A stretch of DNA of 64,000 bases from Jongsikchunia kroppenstedtii DSM 45133 (GTDB taxonomy: Bacteria; Actinomycetota; Actinomycetes; Mycobacteriales; Mycobacteriaceae): contig NZ_AQYG01000039.1 in assembly GCF_000380485.1 (NCBI RefSeq), positions 1 to 64,000 of the forward strand. The letters run 5' to 3'. Numbering within the stretch: position 1 is the first letter of the stretch; the number at the start of each line of letters is the position of its first letter. The notes beneath the pieces were generated by a model that was not told the origin of the DNA, searched no databases, and saw only the letters and a program-made list of their open reading frames with translations. A program made the translations under genes and the position numbers. Positions 53,421-62,810 of the stretch are shown here, one piece after another.

Positions 53421-53834
53421 ATGAGCTACGCCGGAAACCTCACGCCGGAGCAGGCCTGGGAGATCTTGACGTCGGATCCGTCGTCGGTACTGGTCGATTG
53501 CCGTACCAACGCCGAATGGAACTACGTCGGGGTGCCGGAACTGTCATCCATCGGCAAGCGCACCGTCTTCATCGAATGGATCAGCTATCCGGACGGTGCG
53601 GCCAATCCGAACTTCGTCCAGGAGCTGCGCGCCGCCGGCGTCACGGACGATCAGCGGGTGCTGTTCATCTGCCGCAGCGGGCACCGATCGATCGGTGCCG
53701 CGCAGGCCGCCACCGCGGACGGTGTCGCACAGGCGTACAACATTCTTGACGGGTTCGAGGGCGACCTGGACGCCGACGGGCACCGCGGTGCGGCCGGCTG
53801 GCGGGCGCTGGGTCTGCCCTGGCGACAGGGCTAG
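53421..53834 (+). CDS. Rhodanese-domain sulfurtransferase (Rv0390-like)
   Basis: 137-residue single rhodanese domain. The active-site loop is FICRSGHRSIGAA, with catalytic Cys; VLVDCRTNAEWNYVGVPEL is the N-terminal signature. It carries a persulfide and donates sulfur; linkage to metZ directly downstream, as in M. tuberculosis Rv0390-Rv0391, suggests a sulfur-assimilation role. ATG 53421 lacks a clear ribosome site and probably relies on coupling to the gene 10 bases upstream. Confidence 0.92.
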   Translation: MSYAGNLTPEQAWEILTSDPSSVLVDCRTNAEWNYVGVPELSSIGKRTVFIEWISYPDGAANPNFVQELRAAGVTDDQRVLFICRSGHRSIGAAQAATADGVAQAYNILDGFEGDLDADGHRGAAGWRALGLPWRQG

Positions 53835-53884
53835 CCCGAACGGGTCGAGGGTCCGCCGGACCTTCCCATGAGGAGTAGAGAACA

Positions 53885-55081
53885 GTGAGTTACGAACTGC
53901 CCGAGGGCCTTTCGCCCGAGACGTTGGGCGTGCGCGGCGGGCTGCTGCGGACGAATTTCGAGGAGACCAGCGAGGCGCTGTTCCTCAACTCGGGCTACGT
54001 CTACGAGTCGGCCGAGGCCGCCGAGCGCGCTTTCACGGGCGAAGACGTCCGTTTCGTCTATTCGCGCTACGGCAATCCGACCGTCGCGATGTTCGAGGAG
54101 CGGATGCGGCTGCTCGAAGGCGCCGAGGCGTGCTTCGCGACATCGACCGGCATGTCCGCGGTGTTCGTGGCGCTGGGTGCGCTCCTCGTTGCCGGCGACC
54201 GGCTGGTCGCCGCGCGCAGCCTGTTCGGTTCCTGCTTCGTGATCTGCAACGAGATCCTGCCGCGCTGGGGCATCGAGACCGAATTCGTCGACGGCGAGGA
54301 TCTGGAGCAGTGGGAGCGGGCGCTGAGCAAGCCCGCTGCCGCGGTGTTCTTCGAGACGCCGTCGAACCCGATGCAGACCCTCGTCGATATCGAGAAGGTC
54401 AGCGAACTCGCCCACGCCGCGGGCGCAAAAGTGGTGCTGGACAACGTCTTCGCCACCCCGCTGCTGCAGCAGGGCCTGCCGCTCGGCGCCGACGTGGTCG
54501 TCTATTCGGGGACCAAGCACATCGACGGCCAGGGCCGGGTCATGGGCGGCGCGATCCTGGGCGAGCAGGACTACATCGACGGCCCGGTGAAGCAGCTGAT
54601 GCGGCATACCGGCCCGGCGATCAGCCCGTTCAACGCGTGGACGCTGGTGAAGGGGCTGGAGACGCTGCGCCTGCGGGTCGACGCCTCCACCGCGTCGGCG
54701 CTGCGGCTCGCGCAGTTCCTGGAGGCCGATGAGCGGGTGCGCTGGGTGAAGTACCCGTTCCTGCAGTCGCATCCGCAGTACGAGCTGGCGCGGCAGCAGA
54801 TGAGCGGGGGCGGCACCGTCATCACCTTCGAGCTGAACGACCGCGACGGCGTCGCCGGCAAGGAGCGCGCCTTCGAGGTGCTCAACAAGCTGCGCGTCAT
54901 CGACATCTCCAACAATCTGGGCGATGCGAAGTCGCTGATCACGCATCCCGCCACCACGACGCACCGGGCGATGGGGCCGGAGGGCCGGGCGGCGATCGGA
55001 CTCTCGGATGCGGCGGTCCGGCTGTCGGTCGGCCTCGAGGGAATCGATGATTTGCTGAACGACCTCGACGGAGCTCTGTAG
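53885..55081 (+). CDS. metZ: O-succinylhomoserine sulfhydrylase
   Basis: 398-residue PLP enzyme of the Cys/Met metabolism family, making homocysteine directly from an acylhomoserine and sulfide. GTG 53885 follows GAGGAG. PLP motifs are SRYGNPT, TSTGMSAVFVALGALL, FFETPSNPM, the Lys of VVVYSGTKHIDGQGRVMGG and SLGDAKSL-like NNLGDAKSLITHPATTTH. It fits Rv0391. Sequence cannot separate acetyl- from succinyl-homoserine preference with certainty. Confidence 0.92.
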   Translation: MSYELPEGLSPETLGVRGGLLRTNFEETSEALFLNSGYVYESAEAAERAFTGEDVRFVYSRYGNPTVAMFEERMRLLEGAEACFATSTGMSAVFVALGALLVAGDRLVAARSLFGSCFVICNEILPRWGIETEFVDGEDLEQWERALSKPAAAVFFETPSNPMQTLVDIEKVSELAHAAGAKVVLDNVFATPLLQQGLPLGADVVVYSGTKHIDGQGRVMGGAILGEQDYIDGPVKQLMRHTGPAISPFNAWTLVKGLETLRLRVDASTASALRLAQFLEADERVRWVKYPFLQSHPQYELARQQMSGGGTVITFELNDRDGVAGKERAFEVLNKLRVIDISNNLGDAKSLITHPATTTHRAMGPEGRAAIGLSDAAVRLSVGLEGIDDLLNDLDGAL

Positions 55082-55126
55082 AACCAGAAACGATTCGCAT
55101 ACCGCCCCGACCGATAGGCGCCCACG

Positions 55127-55747
55127 ATGATTCAGTCGATAGTGGATTGGATCGTTCATGTGGTCAGCTCGACGCCGCCCTGGGTGGTGTACCTGCTGGT
55201 GTGGGGGATCGTCTACAGCGAGGCCGCGTTCCTGGTCGGGCTGATCCTGCCGGGTGAGACGGCGCTGCTGGCCGGCGCGGTCGCCTGTGCGCTGGGACCG
55301 ACCAACATCGGCTGGCTTATCTTCGGCGCCTGCGTGGCCGCGATCGCCGGCGACTTCACCGGCTACCAGCTGGGGCGCCGCGCCAGCCACCACGTCACCG
55401 AGACCCGCATCGGCAGATGGATCGGCCAAGACCGCTGGGACAAGGCCGAACACGCGATGCGCCGGGGCGGCGCGACCGCGGTGATGACGGCGCGCTGGAT
55501 CGGCTATGTCCGATCGCTGACCCCGTTCTTAGCCGGACTCAGTAACATGCACACGCGCACGTACCTGCTGGGCAACGTGGTCGGCGGCATCACCTACGTG
55601 GTCACGGTCGGCACGCTGGGCTATGTGCTCGGCGCGAGTCTCGGCGCGAAGATTCTGCTGTACGGCGCATTCGGTATCGGGGCGCTCGCGATCGTGGTCT
55701 TCGGGCTGCGCTGGTGGGTGCACACCACCCGGCGGCGCACCGGCTGA
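55127..55747 (+). CDS. DedA family membrane protein
   Basis: 206 residues with about five membrane helices. DedA signatures are SEAAFLVGLILPGETALLAGAVA, GDFTGYQLGRRASHHVTETRIGRWI and RWIGYVRSLTPFLAGLSNM, close to the FxRxxP-type motif. Likely lipid-carrier flippase or membrane-potential-linked transporter by family knowledge. ATG 55127, 45 bases after metZ. It is the second DedA gene of the window and diverged from that at 34043. Confidence 0.9.
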   Translation: MIQSIVDWIVHVVSSTPPWVVYLLVWGIVYSEAAFLVGLILPGETALLAGAVACALGPTNIGWLIFGACVAAIAGDFTGYQLGRRASHHVTETRIGRWIGQDRWDKAEHAMRRGGATAVMTARWIGYVRSLTPFLAGLSNMHTRTYLLGNVVGGITYVVTVGTLGYVLGASLGAKILLYGAFGIGALAIVVFGLRWWVHTTRRRTG

Positions 55748-55789
55748 GGAACTCTCGCCGAGGATGCCGGCGAACTCATCAGGACTAAT

Positions 55790-55800
55790 TGGTCAGACCA
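55790..55800. promoter_or_regulatory. GntR/FadR-type operator, probably autoregulatory
   Basis: TGGTCAGACCA is a perfect palindrome matching the FadR-subfamily pattern TGGTC-N-GACCA. It directly precedes a TTGACA -35 candidate (55802-55807) of the GntR gene, whose ATG is at 55838. Confidence 0.6.
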
Positions 55801-55837
55801 CTTGACAACCTGACCGCTGCCGACCACGATCGCTCCT

Positions 55838-56563
55838 ATGCAGTTCGAAACGGTGGTGCGGCAATCGGTGCCGCAGGCGGTGTCCGACCAGATCGCGTCG
55901 CGGGTGGTCAGCGGCGAATTGCCGCCCGGCGGGTCGCTGCCCAGCGAACGCGAACTGGCCGAGGCGCTGGGGGTCTCGCGACCGGCGGTGCGGGAGGCGA
56001 TCAAGCGCCTCGACGCGGTCGGCGTGGTCGATGTCCGGCAGGGCGGCAGCACCACGGTGCGCGATATCCGCCGCGACGGCGGCCTCGACCTGCTGCCGAT
56101 CCTGCTGATGCGCGGCGGACGGGTCGATCCGGCGGTCGTGCGGTCGGTGGTGGAGGCGCGGTCCCAGCTGGGGCCGATCGTCGCGGGGGTCGCCGCCCAG
56201 CGCATCGGCGACCAGCATCTCGAGCGGCTCGATCAGCAGGTGACCGCGCTGGCCGAGGCCGCCGATCCGGTGGCCGCCCAGCGAATCGCGTTGGCGTACT
56301 GGGACATCGTCGTCGACGGGGCTGATTCGATCGTCTATCGGCTGCTGTACAACACGCTGCGCGCCGGCTACGAACCCGCGTTGGATGCGCTGGCGGCGAT
56401 GATGGCCGACGAGGTCGGCGCGGTCGACAACTATCGAAACCTGTTGCACGCGTTGCGGTCCGGCGACGTCGCGGGCGCGGAGGCGGCCGCCGCCGCCCTG
56501 CTCGCGCCCAGCACCGAGACCCTGCTCGCGGCGTGCCGAGCGATGGAGGATTCTCATGACTGA
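55838..56563 (+). CDS. GntR-family (FadR/FCD) transcriptional regulator
   Basis: 241 residues. The N-terminal winged helix (VSDQIASRVVSGELPPGGSLPSERELAEALGVSRPAVREAIKRLDAVGVVDVRQGGST) is followed by an all-helical FCD effector domain with several metal-ligand-type residues. It overlaps the fatty acid hydroxylase gene by 8 bases and therefore probably controls it together with itself, through the TGGTCAGACCA palindrome. Effector unknown; an acyl compound is plausible from the partner gene. Confidence 0.92.
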   Translation: MQFETVVRQSVPQAVSDQIASRVVSGELPPGGSLPSERELAEALGVSRPAVREAIKRLDAVGVVDVRQGGSTTVRDIRRDGGLDLLPILLMRGGRVDPAVVRSVVEARSQLGPIVAGVAAQRIGDQHLERLDQQVTALAEAADPVAAQRIALAYWDIVVDGADSIVYRLLYNTLRAGYEPALDALAAMMADEVGAVDNYRNLLHALRSGDVAGAEAAAAALLAPSTETLLAACRAMEDSHD

Positions 56564-57254
56564 CACGACCCGCGCGATGGATGCCGCGCCCCGACCCCGT
56601 TCGGCCGCGATGCGCCGCGGCGCCACGCTCCGGGTGGCGCTGGCGGAGTTCCTGCGGCATCCGACGCCATGGATGATCGGCGCCGTCGCGGTGGGGGCCT
56701 GGGTGGCGCGGTTCATCGTCGACGGCTGGAGCTGGCGCGATCCGGTGGTGGTCGGCGTCCTGCTCGCAGTGTCACCGCTGATCGAGTGGCTGATCCATGT
56801 CTTCATCCTGCACTGGCGTCCGCGGCGACTGGGTCGGGTGAAAGTGGATACCCTGCTCGCCAGCAAACACCGTGCGCACCATCGGAATCCGCGCGATATT
56901 CCGCTGATCTTCATCCCGTGGCAGGTGGTGGTCGTGCTGCTGCCGTCGGTGGTGCTGATCGGGTTGTTCGCCTTCGTCGGCCAGCGTGGTGAGGGCCTGA
57001 CGTTCATCGCGATGGTGACGACATTCCTGCTCGGCTACGAGTGGACGCACTACCTGATCCACACCGACTACAAGCCGCGGCATGCGCTGTACCGGGCGGT
57101 GTGGCGCAACCATCGCTTCCACCATTTCAAGAACGAGCACTACTGGTTCACGGTCACCACGTCGGGCACCGCGGATCGCTTGCTGCGGACCCACCCCGAC
57201 CCCGAGTCGGTCGAATCCTCGCCTACGGCGAAGAATCTGCACGCGCTGGGATGA
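56556..57254 (+). CDS. Fatty acid hydroxylase/sterol desaturase superfamily membrane enzyme
   Basis: 232 residues with about four membrane helices. The di-iron His boxes are WLIHVFILHW, KHRAHHRNP, HYLIHTDYKP and NHRFHHFKNEHYWFTVT. Members hydroxylate or desaturate fatty acids, sterols or carotenoids with oxygen. It is co-transcribed with the GntR regulator. Its last 32 bases overlap, tail to tail, the isochorismate synthase gene on the other strand. Confidence 0.92.
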   Translation: MTDTTRAMDAAPRPRSAAMRRGATLRVALAEFLRHPTPWMIGAVAVGAWVARFIVDGWSWRDPVVVGVLLAVSPLIEWLIHVFILHWRPRRLGRVKVDTLLASKHRAHHRNPRDIPLIFIPWQVVVVLLPSVVLIGLFAFVGQRGEGLTFIAMVTTFLLGYEWTHYLIHTDYKPRHALYRAVWRNHRFHHFKNEHYWFTVTTSGTADRLLRTHPDPESVESSPTAKNLHALG

Positions 57255-58326
57255 CCGCGGACCCGGTCAGGGCGCGCAGGATCGTCGCGAACTTGGTGGT
57301 CGTCTCGGCGAGTTCGGCCTCCGGATCGGACTGCGCCACGATGCCGCCGCCGGCGTGGGCGATCAGGGAGCGTCGATCGGCCGACAGCTCCGCGCAGCGG
57401 ATGGCCACCATCCAGTCGCCGTCACCGGCTTCGGTGTTGTAACCGATTGCCCCGGAATAGAATCCGCGTGGCCCCTCGACCTCGGCGATGATCGCGGCGG
57501 CCGAGGCCGTCGGGGTGCCGCAGACGGCCGGCGTCGGATGCAGCGCCAGCGCCAGCTCCAACGAGGTGATCGACGGGTCGGCGAGGGTGCCGACGATCGG
57601 CGTCGCCAGGTGCCACACCTCGCCGGTGGCCAGCAGCACCGGTGTGTCGGGCGCCTGCACGTCGACGCAGAACGGGCCCAGGGCCTCCCGTAGATAGTCG
57701 ACGACGAAACGATGCTCGGCGTGATCCTTCGCCGATTCCGAAAGTGACTGGGCGGCAGCCTGATCGGCCGCCGGATCGGTCGACCGGGGCGCGCTGCCGG
57801 CGTACGGGTGCGCATACACCTGCGCGCCGCGTTTGGACACCAGCAGCTCCGGCGACGCGCCGATCAGCAGCCGATCCCGATAGTCGGGGCCCGCGGCGGA
57901 CAGGTCGACGCAGAAGGCGTTGTGTTCGGCGTTGCCGCCGGCGAGCGCCTCGGTCAGGGCGAACTCGTCGACCGCGGATTCGGTGGCGAGCTCGATCGCC
58001 CGCGCCAGAACGACTTTGCCGGCGGCGCCGGCCGCGATGCTGTCGCGCACGGCGGCGACCCGGTCGCGGTGAGTGTTCGCATCGGGGCGGGTGCCGCGCA
58101 GCGCCACCGAATGTCGCAGCGGTGCTTGGCCTGTCAGCGGCCGCGAGTCCCGGACGAGCCGCTCGGGGATCGACAGCGCCGCCGGACCCTCGGGCTCGAA
58201 GGAGAAGGCGCCGACCATGGCCGATCCGGCCCGGGCGGCGTCGACCGCCGGGCCACGGGCACCGAACTGCCGGACCGGGCCGTCGGCGCGCACGGTGCCG
58301 TCGCGTCCGGACAGGAGAAAGCTCAC
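57223..58326 (-). CDS. entC: Isochorismate synthase (EntC/MenF family)
   Basis: 367 residues from GTG 58326; an ATG much further upstream would read into the marR regulatory region. Chorismate-binding motifs: KVVLARAIELATES, DRLLIGASPELLVSKRGAQVYAHPYAGSAPR, HRFVVDYLREAL, HLATPIVGTL, LHPTPAVCGTP and GFYSGAIGYN. It converts chorismate to isochorismate for menaquinone or catechol siderophore synthesis; no neighbour decides which. It resembles Rv3215. Confidence 0.92.
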   Translation of the reverse strand: MSFLLSGRDGTVRADGPVRQFGARGPAVDAARAGSAMVGAFSFEPEGPAALSIPERLVRDSRPLTGQAPLRHSVALRGTRPDANTHRDRVAAVRDSIAAGAAGKVVLARAIELATESAVDEFALTEALAGGNAEHNAFCVDLSAAGPDYRDRLLIGASPELLVSKRGAQVYAHPYAGSAPRSTDPAADQAAAQSLSESAKDHAEHRFVVDYLREALGPFCVDVQAPDTPVLLATGEVWHLATPIVGTLADPSITSLELALALHPTPAVCGTPTASAAAIIAEVEGPRGFYSGAIGYNTEAGDGDWMVAIRCAELSADRRSLIAHAGGGIVAQSDPEAELAETTTKFATILRALTGSAVIPARADSSP

Positions 58327-58442
58327 GCCAATCACCGTAGCCACCCGGACCCTGTGTGAGACGTCGTGTGTGCTGTGTGCTGTCGCACGTCGGATGACCG
58401 ACTTGATTCCGCGCGCACCCCGACGCATACTTGCACCGGTCA

Positions 58443-58466
58443 AATAGTTGGCAAATGAAACTTATT
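58443..58466. promoter_or_regulatory. Candidate MarR operator
   Basis: An imperfect AT-rich dyad, AATAGTT...AAACTTATT, lies 15 bases before the marR ATG in the gap between marR and the divergent entC gene. MarR proteins typically bind such 18-24 bp dyads and regulate themselves. Confidence 0.3.
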
Positions 58467-58480
58467 GAGGCGTAAAAGTA

Positions 58481-58963
58481 ATGTCACGAAGCTCGGACGT
58501 CGAAGCACTGATGGATGCGATGCGTCGCTTCCAGCATGTGCGAGAGCGGTTCATCGCGGCACGGATGCAGACCTCCGACGGCGCGGTGGAAACCGCGGCC
58601 TTCGCCTGCCTCTTCGTGTTGAATCACGGTCCGGCGCGGTCCGGTGCGGTCGCCGAAAAGCTCTACACCGACCCGTCCACGGTCAGCCGGCACGTCGCCA
58701 ACCTGGTGAAACTCGGCTATGTGCGGCGCGAAGCCGATCCGGACGACGGTCGCGCGACCATCCTCGTGATCACCGATCTCGGCCGCAAGCGTGTGGGGCA
58801 GCTGCGCGCGCAGCGGGCCCATTCGATGCTCGCCGCGATGGAGGACTGGTCCGACGCCGATTTGCATACGCTTTCGACCCTGTACGGCCGGTTCGTGGAC
58901 CAGGCTGAGGTGACCGCGTGGGGCACTGCCGCTGCGCAGGTTCAAGACTTGGAGGAGATCTGA
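58481..58963 (+). CDS. MarR-family transcriptional regulator
   Basis: 160 residues. Winged-helix core: AAFACLFVLNHGPARSGAVAEKLYTDPSTVSRHVANLVKLGYVRREADPDDGRATILVITDLGRK, a canonical MarR wing with D-x-R. Its stop overlaps the start of the efflux pump gene (TGATG), so it probably represses the pair and releases it on binding a toxic ligand. ATG 58481 has only a weak ribosome site. Confidence 0.93.
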   Translation: MSRSSDVEALMDAMRRFQHVRERFIAARMQTSDGAVETAAFACLFVLNHGPARSGAVAEKLYTDPSTVSRHVANLVKLGYVRREADPDDGRATILVITDLGRKRVGQLRAQRAHSMLAAMEDWSDADLHTLSTLYGRFVDQAEVTAWGTAAAQVQDLEEI

Positions 58964-60651
58964 TGGCAACGGCCGAAACCACCGGCACGGCACCGACCGC
59001 GCTGACCCACCGGCAGATCCTGACGATCTTCGCCGGGCTGATGATGGGCATGTTCCTGGCGTCGCTGGACCAGACCATCGTGTCGACGGCGATCCGCACG
59101 ATCTCGGACGATCTGCACGGCTACTCCATGCAGGCATGGGTCACCACCGCATATCTGATCACCTCGACCATCGTGACGCCGCTCTACGGCAAACTCTCGG
59201 ACATGCACGGCCGCAAGCCGTTCTTCATGCTCGCGATCACGATCTTCATCGTCGGGTCATTTCTGTGCAGCACATCGACATCGATGTATGAGCTCACGGC
59301 TTTCCGCGCGCTGCAGGGTCTGGGCGCCGGCGGCCTGATGTCGCTGGCACTGACCATCGTCGGTGACGTCGTCTCGCCACGGGAACGCGCCAAGTACCAG
59401 GGCTACTTCCTGGCCGTCTTCGCCACCTCCAGCGTGCTCGGCCCGGTGCTCGGCGGGTTGTTCGCCGGACAGGATTCGATCATCGGGGTCGCCGGCTGGC
59501 GCTGGGTGTTCCTGGTGAATGTGCCGATCGGCGTCGTCGCGCTCGGCGTCGTCTTCCGAGTCCTCAACTATCACCAGGTCAAGAGCACCAAGGCGCGGGT
59601 CGACTGGTGGGGTGCCGCGGCGCTCTCCGTCGGCGTCGTCCCGCTGCTGATCGTGGCCGAACAGGGGCGGACCTGGGGCTGGGGGAGTGGGAGCGCGATC
59701 GTCTGCTACATCGTCGGCCTGATCGGCATCGCGGGCTTCATCGCGGTCGAGAGGTGGATGGGTGAGGCGGCGATCATTCCGCTGCGCATCTTCAACAACC
59801 GGGTCTTCTCGCAGGGCATCCTCATCGCGGTGGTCGTCGGCGCGGTCATGTTCGGCGGCATCTCGATGCTGCCCCAGTATTTCCAGGTGATCCGCGGGTC
59901 CAGTCCCACGGTCGCCGGTCTGCAGATGCTCCCGATGGTGCTCGGCCTGATGGTGGCCTCGATCGCCTCCGGTCAGATGATTTCCCGCACCGGGCGGTAC
60001 AAGGTGTTCGCCGTCATCGGCGCGGCCGTGATCACCATCGCCACATTCCTGTTCCATTACATGTCGGTGGATACCCCCCTCTGGCAAGTCATGACCATGG
60101 CGTTCTTCGTCGGTTTCGGCCTCGGCAATTTGATGCAGCCGATGACGTTGGCGTTGCAGAATGCATTGCCGCCCAAGGACATGGGGGTGTCGACCGCAGC
60201 GGCGACGTTCTTCCGGCAGATCGGTGGTACCGCCGGCGTGGCCGTGTTCTTCTCGGTGCTGTTCAGCCTGATGGGACCGAATATCGCGGACCAGATGAAG
60301 CAATCGGCGGCGGACCCGGCGTTCCAGCAAGCGGTTGTCCAGACAGCCGCGGACACGTCCAACGCGAAAGGTTCGGCGTTCGCCTGCAACCTGGTCGAAC
60401 AGTCCCATCCGGGGGCGCCGATCTGCGCCGGCCGCGCGGGCACCGGCGCGAGCATCATGGATGACACGTCCGTGCTCAACCACGTGCCCAAGATTGTGGC
60501 CCATCCGTTCAAGGCGGGCTTCGCCGACTCGATGGATGTGGTTTTCCTGTCGGTGTCGGTCTTGGGCGTCATTGCGCTGATCCTGGTGATCTTCTGGCAG
60601 GAGGTGGCCTTGCGAAAGCAGTCCGGCACGCAGGCGCAGATGATGGAATAG
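58963..60651 (+). CDS. MFS drug efflux transporter, DHA2 (EmrB/QacA) family
   Basis: 562 residues, about 14 membrane helices. Motif A is GKLSDMHGRKPFF, motif D1 near LDQTIVSTAIRTISDDL and motif C in SVLGPVLGGLFAG. A large extracytoplasmic loop (about 445-510, with two Cys) precedes the last helix, as in EmrB/Rv1258-like DHA2 pumps. It exports hydrophobic drugs by proton antiport. ATG 58963 overlaps the marR stop behind GGAGGAG. Confidence 0.93.
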   Translation: MATAETTGTAPTALTHRQILTIFAGLMMGMFLASLDQTIVSTAIRTISDDLHGYSMQAWVTTAYLITSTIVTPLYGKLSDMHGRKPFFMLAITIFIVGSFLCSTSTSMYELTAFRALQGLGAGGLMSLALTIVGDVVSPRERAKYQGYFLAVFATSSVLGPVLGGLFAGQDSIIGVAGWRWVFLVNVPIGVVALGVVFRVLNYHQVKSTKARVDWWGAAALSVGVVPLLIVAEQGRTWGWGSGSAIVCYIVGLIGIAGFIAVERWMGEAAIIPLRIFNNRVFSQGILIAVVVGAVMFGGISMLPQYFQVIRGSSPTVAGLQMLPMVLGLMVASIASGQMISRTGRYKVFAVIGAAVITIATFLFHYMSVDTPLWQVMTMAFFVGFGLGNLMQPMTLALQNALPPKDMGVSTAAATFFRQIGGTAGVAVFFSVLFSLMGPNIADQMKQSAADPAFQQAVVQTAADTSNAKGSAFACNLVEQSHPGAPICAGRAGTGASIMDDTSVLNHVPKIVAHPFKAGFADSMDVVFLSVSVLGVIALILVIFWQEVALRKQSGTQAQMME

Positions 60652-60750
60652 CGTCGCCCTGAAAACCTGACCAGAGCGGCGGAAGAACCCCGGATACGGG
60701 CTTCATACCGCTGAGCGGTCAGGGTTTCAGGGACTATCCGCTTCGAACAA

Positions 60751-60796
60751 CGAACAGGGGCCCACGGTCGATGACCGTGGGCCCCTGTTCGGGCTT
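60751..60796. terminator. Strong hairpin between the MFS pump and ppa
   Basis: A perfect 19-bp stem (CGAACAGGGGCCCACGGTC and its complement) with a 3-base loop, followed by GGCTTC. It separates convergent genes and could terminate both. Confidence 0.88.
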
Positions 60797-60805
60797 CTTA
60801 TCGGA

Positions 60806-61288
60806 TCAGTGTCCGGGGAACCGATCCTGCGCCTCGCGGGCGACCTTCTCGGCCTGCTCGCGGCCGACCCAGCCGGCCGCCGAGACCTCTTTGCCCGGCT
60901 CCAGGTCCTTGTAGTGCTCGAAGAAGTGCTGGATCGCCTTGAGCTCGTAGTCCGGCACGTCGGCCAGATCCTGGATGTGATCCCAGCGGGGGTCACCGGC
61001 CGGGACGCAGAGCAGCTTGTCGTCGCCGCCGGCCTCGTCGGTCATCTGGAACATCGCGACCACGCGGGCCTCGACGATCACGCCCGGGTAGACCGACTCT
61101 GGCAGCAGCACCAGGGCGTCCAGCGGATCGCCGTCTTCGCCCAGGGTGTTCTCCAGGAAGCCGTAGTCGGCGGGGTAGCCGAACGACGTGTAGAGGTAGC
61201 GGTCCAACTTGACGCGGCCCGACTCGTGGTCGACCTCGTACTTGTTGCGCTGTCCCTTCGGGATCTCGATGGTGACGTCAAACTCCAC
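60806..61288 (-). CDS. ppa: Inorganic pyrophosphatase (family I)
   Basis: 160-residue soluble enzyme hydrolysing pyrophosphate. GTG 61288 follows AGGAGG. The family signature [11 protein letters not shown] (in [15 protein letters not shown]), the [15 protein letters not shown] substrate region and [14 protein letters not shown] are present. Length matches actinobacterial Ppa (Rv3628, 162). Divergent from dacB, as in M. tuberculosis. Confidence 0.97.
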   Translation of the reverse strand: MEFDVTIEIPKGQRNKYEVDHESGRVKLDRYLYTSFGYPADYGFLENTLGEDGDPLDALVLLPESVYPGVIVEARVVAMFQMTDEAGGDDKLLCVPAGDPRWDHIQDLADVPDYELKAIQHFFEHYKDLEPGKEVSAAGWVGREQAEKVAREAQDRFPGH

Positions 61289-61472
61289 GTCGGGGTCCTC
61301 CTGCTGATGGTTCGGCCGGTGATAATCGCCTCAACGATACTGTTAGGAAGGGCTGGCGCTACGCGCCGGTAGGAAACCCTGGTGCACCGCGCCGGGGCCC
61401 TGTCAGAAGACCTGACGCGATGCGCCAGGAGCGGGCGTCGGCATCGGCGCCAACGGTGAACCGGAGGGATAG

Positions 61473-62810
61473 TTGCGCAAACGCCCGGGGCTTGCGTGGT
61501 TTGCGGTGGTGTTCGTCGTGGTCGTAGCGGTTGCTGCGGTCGCGCTGATCTATGCGCTGCGAGTCGACAAGAGCACCACCAGCTCGCCCGAACCCGCGCC
61601 CCCGACCGTGGTCCAACGCATCAATCCGGTCGCCGCGGCGGCACCCGTGCCCACCCCGGCGGGGATCGCGCAGGAGATCAAGCCGGCGCTCGCCAACCCG
61701 GATATCGCCGACGTCACCGGACAGATCACCGATGCGGCCACCGGCCAGGTGCTCTGGTCGCACGACCCCGACGAGAAGCGCACCCCCGCGTCGACCACCA
61801 AACTGCTGACGGTCAGCGCCGCGTTGCTGGCGCTGCCGCCGGACGCCACCCTTACGACCAACGTCGTGCAGGGTCCGGGCGGCCAGCTGATCCTGGTCGG
61901 CGCCGGCGATCCCACCCTGTCGGTGCAGCCGGACGGGCAGCCGACTTTCTATACGGATGCGCCGCGGATCTCCGCGCTGGCCGACCAGATCCGGGCGAAG
62001 GGCCTCGATCCCACGTCGATCGCGATCGACACCGGTGCGTTCACCGGCTCCGACTGGGATTCCACCTGGGATCGCGACGACATCGCCGGCGGCAACCTGA
62101 CGCCGATCCAGCCGTTGATCGCCGACGGCGGCCGGCTGCAGCCGCTCAAGGACTACTCGCCGCGCACGGCCACGCCCGCGCTGGATGTCGGCAAGACGCT
62201 CGCCGCCGACCTCGGCGTCTCCGGTGCCGTGACCACCGCGACAGCCCCGGCCGGCGCACCGGTGGTCGCCTCGGTGAAGTCGGCGCCGCTGCTCACCCGG
62301 CTCGGCGACATGATCCGCGACAGCGACAACATCCTGGCCGAGACCGTGTCGATCGAGATCTCGCGGGCGACCGGCGGTCCGGCGTCGCTCGCCGGCGGTG
62401 TCGCCGCCGTGCAGAATGTGTTGACCACCAACCAGTTCGATCTCGGGTCGACCTTCCTGCATGACACCAGCGGCATGTCGACGGCGAATCTGATCAGCCC
62501 GGACACCCTGGACCACGTGCTGCTCGGCGCGGCGTCGGGACAGAATCCGAAGCTGCGGCCGCTGCTGGACATGCTGGCGATCGGCGGCGTCGACGGCACG
62601 CTGTCCGACCGGTTCGCCGCCAATGGCGTCGCCGGTTGGGTGCGAGCCAAGACCGGCACGCTCACCGGCGTCAACACCCTGGCCGGCATCGTGCAGGACA
62701 CCGACGGCCGCGTGCTCACCTTCGCCCTGATGGCCGGCGGCGACATCAACAAGTCGCGGCTGGGCCTGGATGCGGTCGCATCCTCGCTGCGCGGATGTGG
62801 CTGCCGATGA
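61473..62810 (+). CDS. dacB: D-alanyl-D-alanine carboxypeptidase/PBP4 (DacB)
   Basis: 445 residues from TTG 61473, chosen because GGAGGG lies at 61463-61468. An N-terminal membrane anchor (about 8-30) is followed by a Pro-rich linker and a peptidase S13 domain: SxxK motif STTK (Ser107/Lys110), SxN in DSDN (about 284) and KTGT (about 393). The large insertion domain between the first two motifs is typical of PBP4. It trims peptidoglycan stem peptides. The stop overlaps the metalloprotease ATG (ATGA). Equivalent to Rv3627c. Confidence 0.93.
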   Translation: MRKRPGLAWFAVVFVVVVAVAAVALIYALRVDKSTTSSPEPAPPTVVQRINPVAAAAPVPTPAGIAQEIKPALANPDIADVTGQITDAATGQVLWSHDPDEKRTPASTTKLLTVSAALLALPPDATLTTNVVQGPGGQLILVGAGDPTLSVQPDGQPTFYTDAPRISALADQIRAKGLDPTSIAIDTGAFTGSDWDSTWDRDDIAGGNLTPIQPLIADGGRLQPLKDYSPRTATPALDVGKTLAADLGVSGAVTTATAPAGAPVVASVKSAPLLTRLGDMIRDSDNILAETVSIEISRATGGPASLAGGVAAVQNVLTTNQFDLGSTFLHDTSGMSTANLISPDTLDHVLLGAASGQNPKLRPLLDMLAIGGVDGTLSDRFAANGVAGWVRAKTGTLTGVNTLAGIVQDTDGRVLTFALMAGGDINKSRLGLDAVASSLRGCGCR

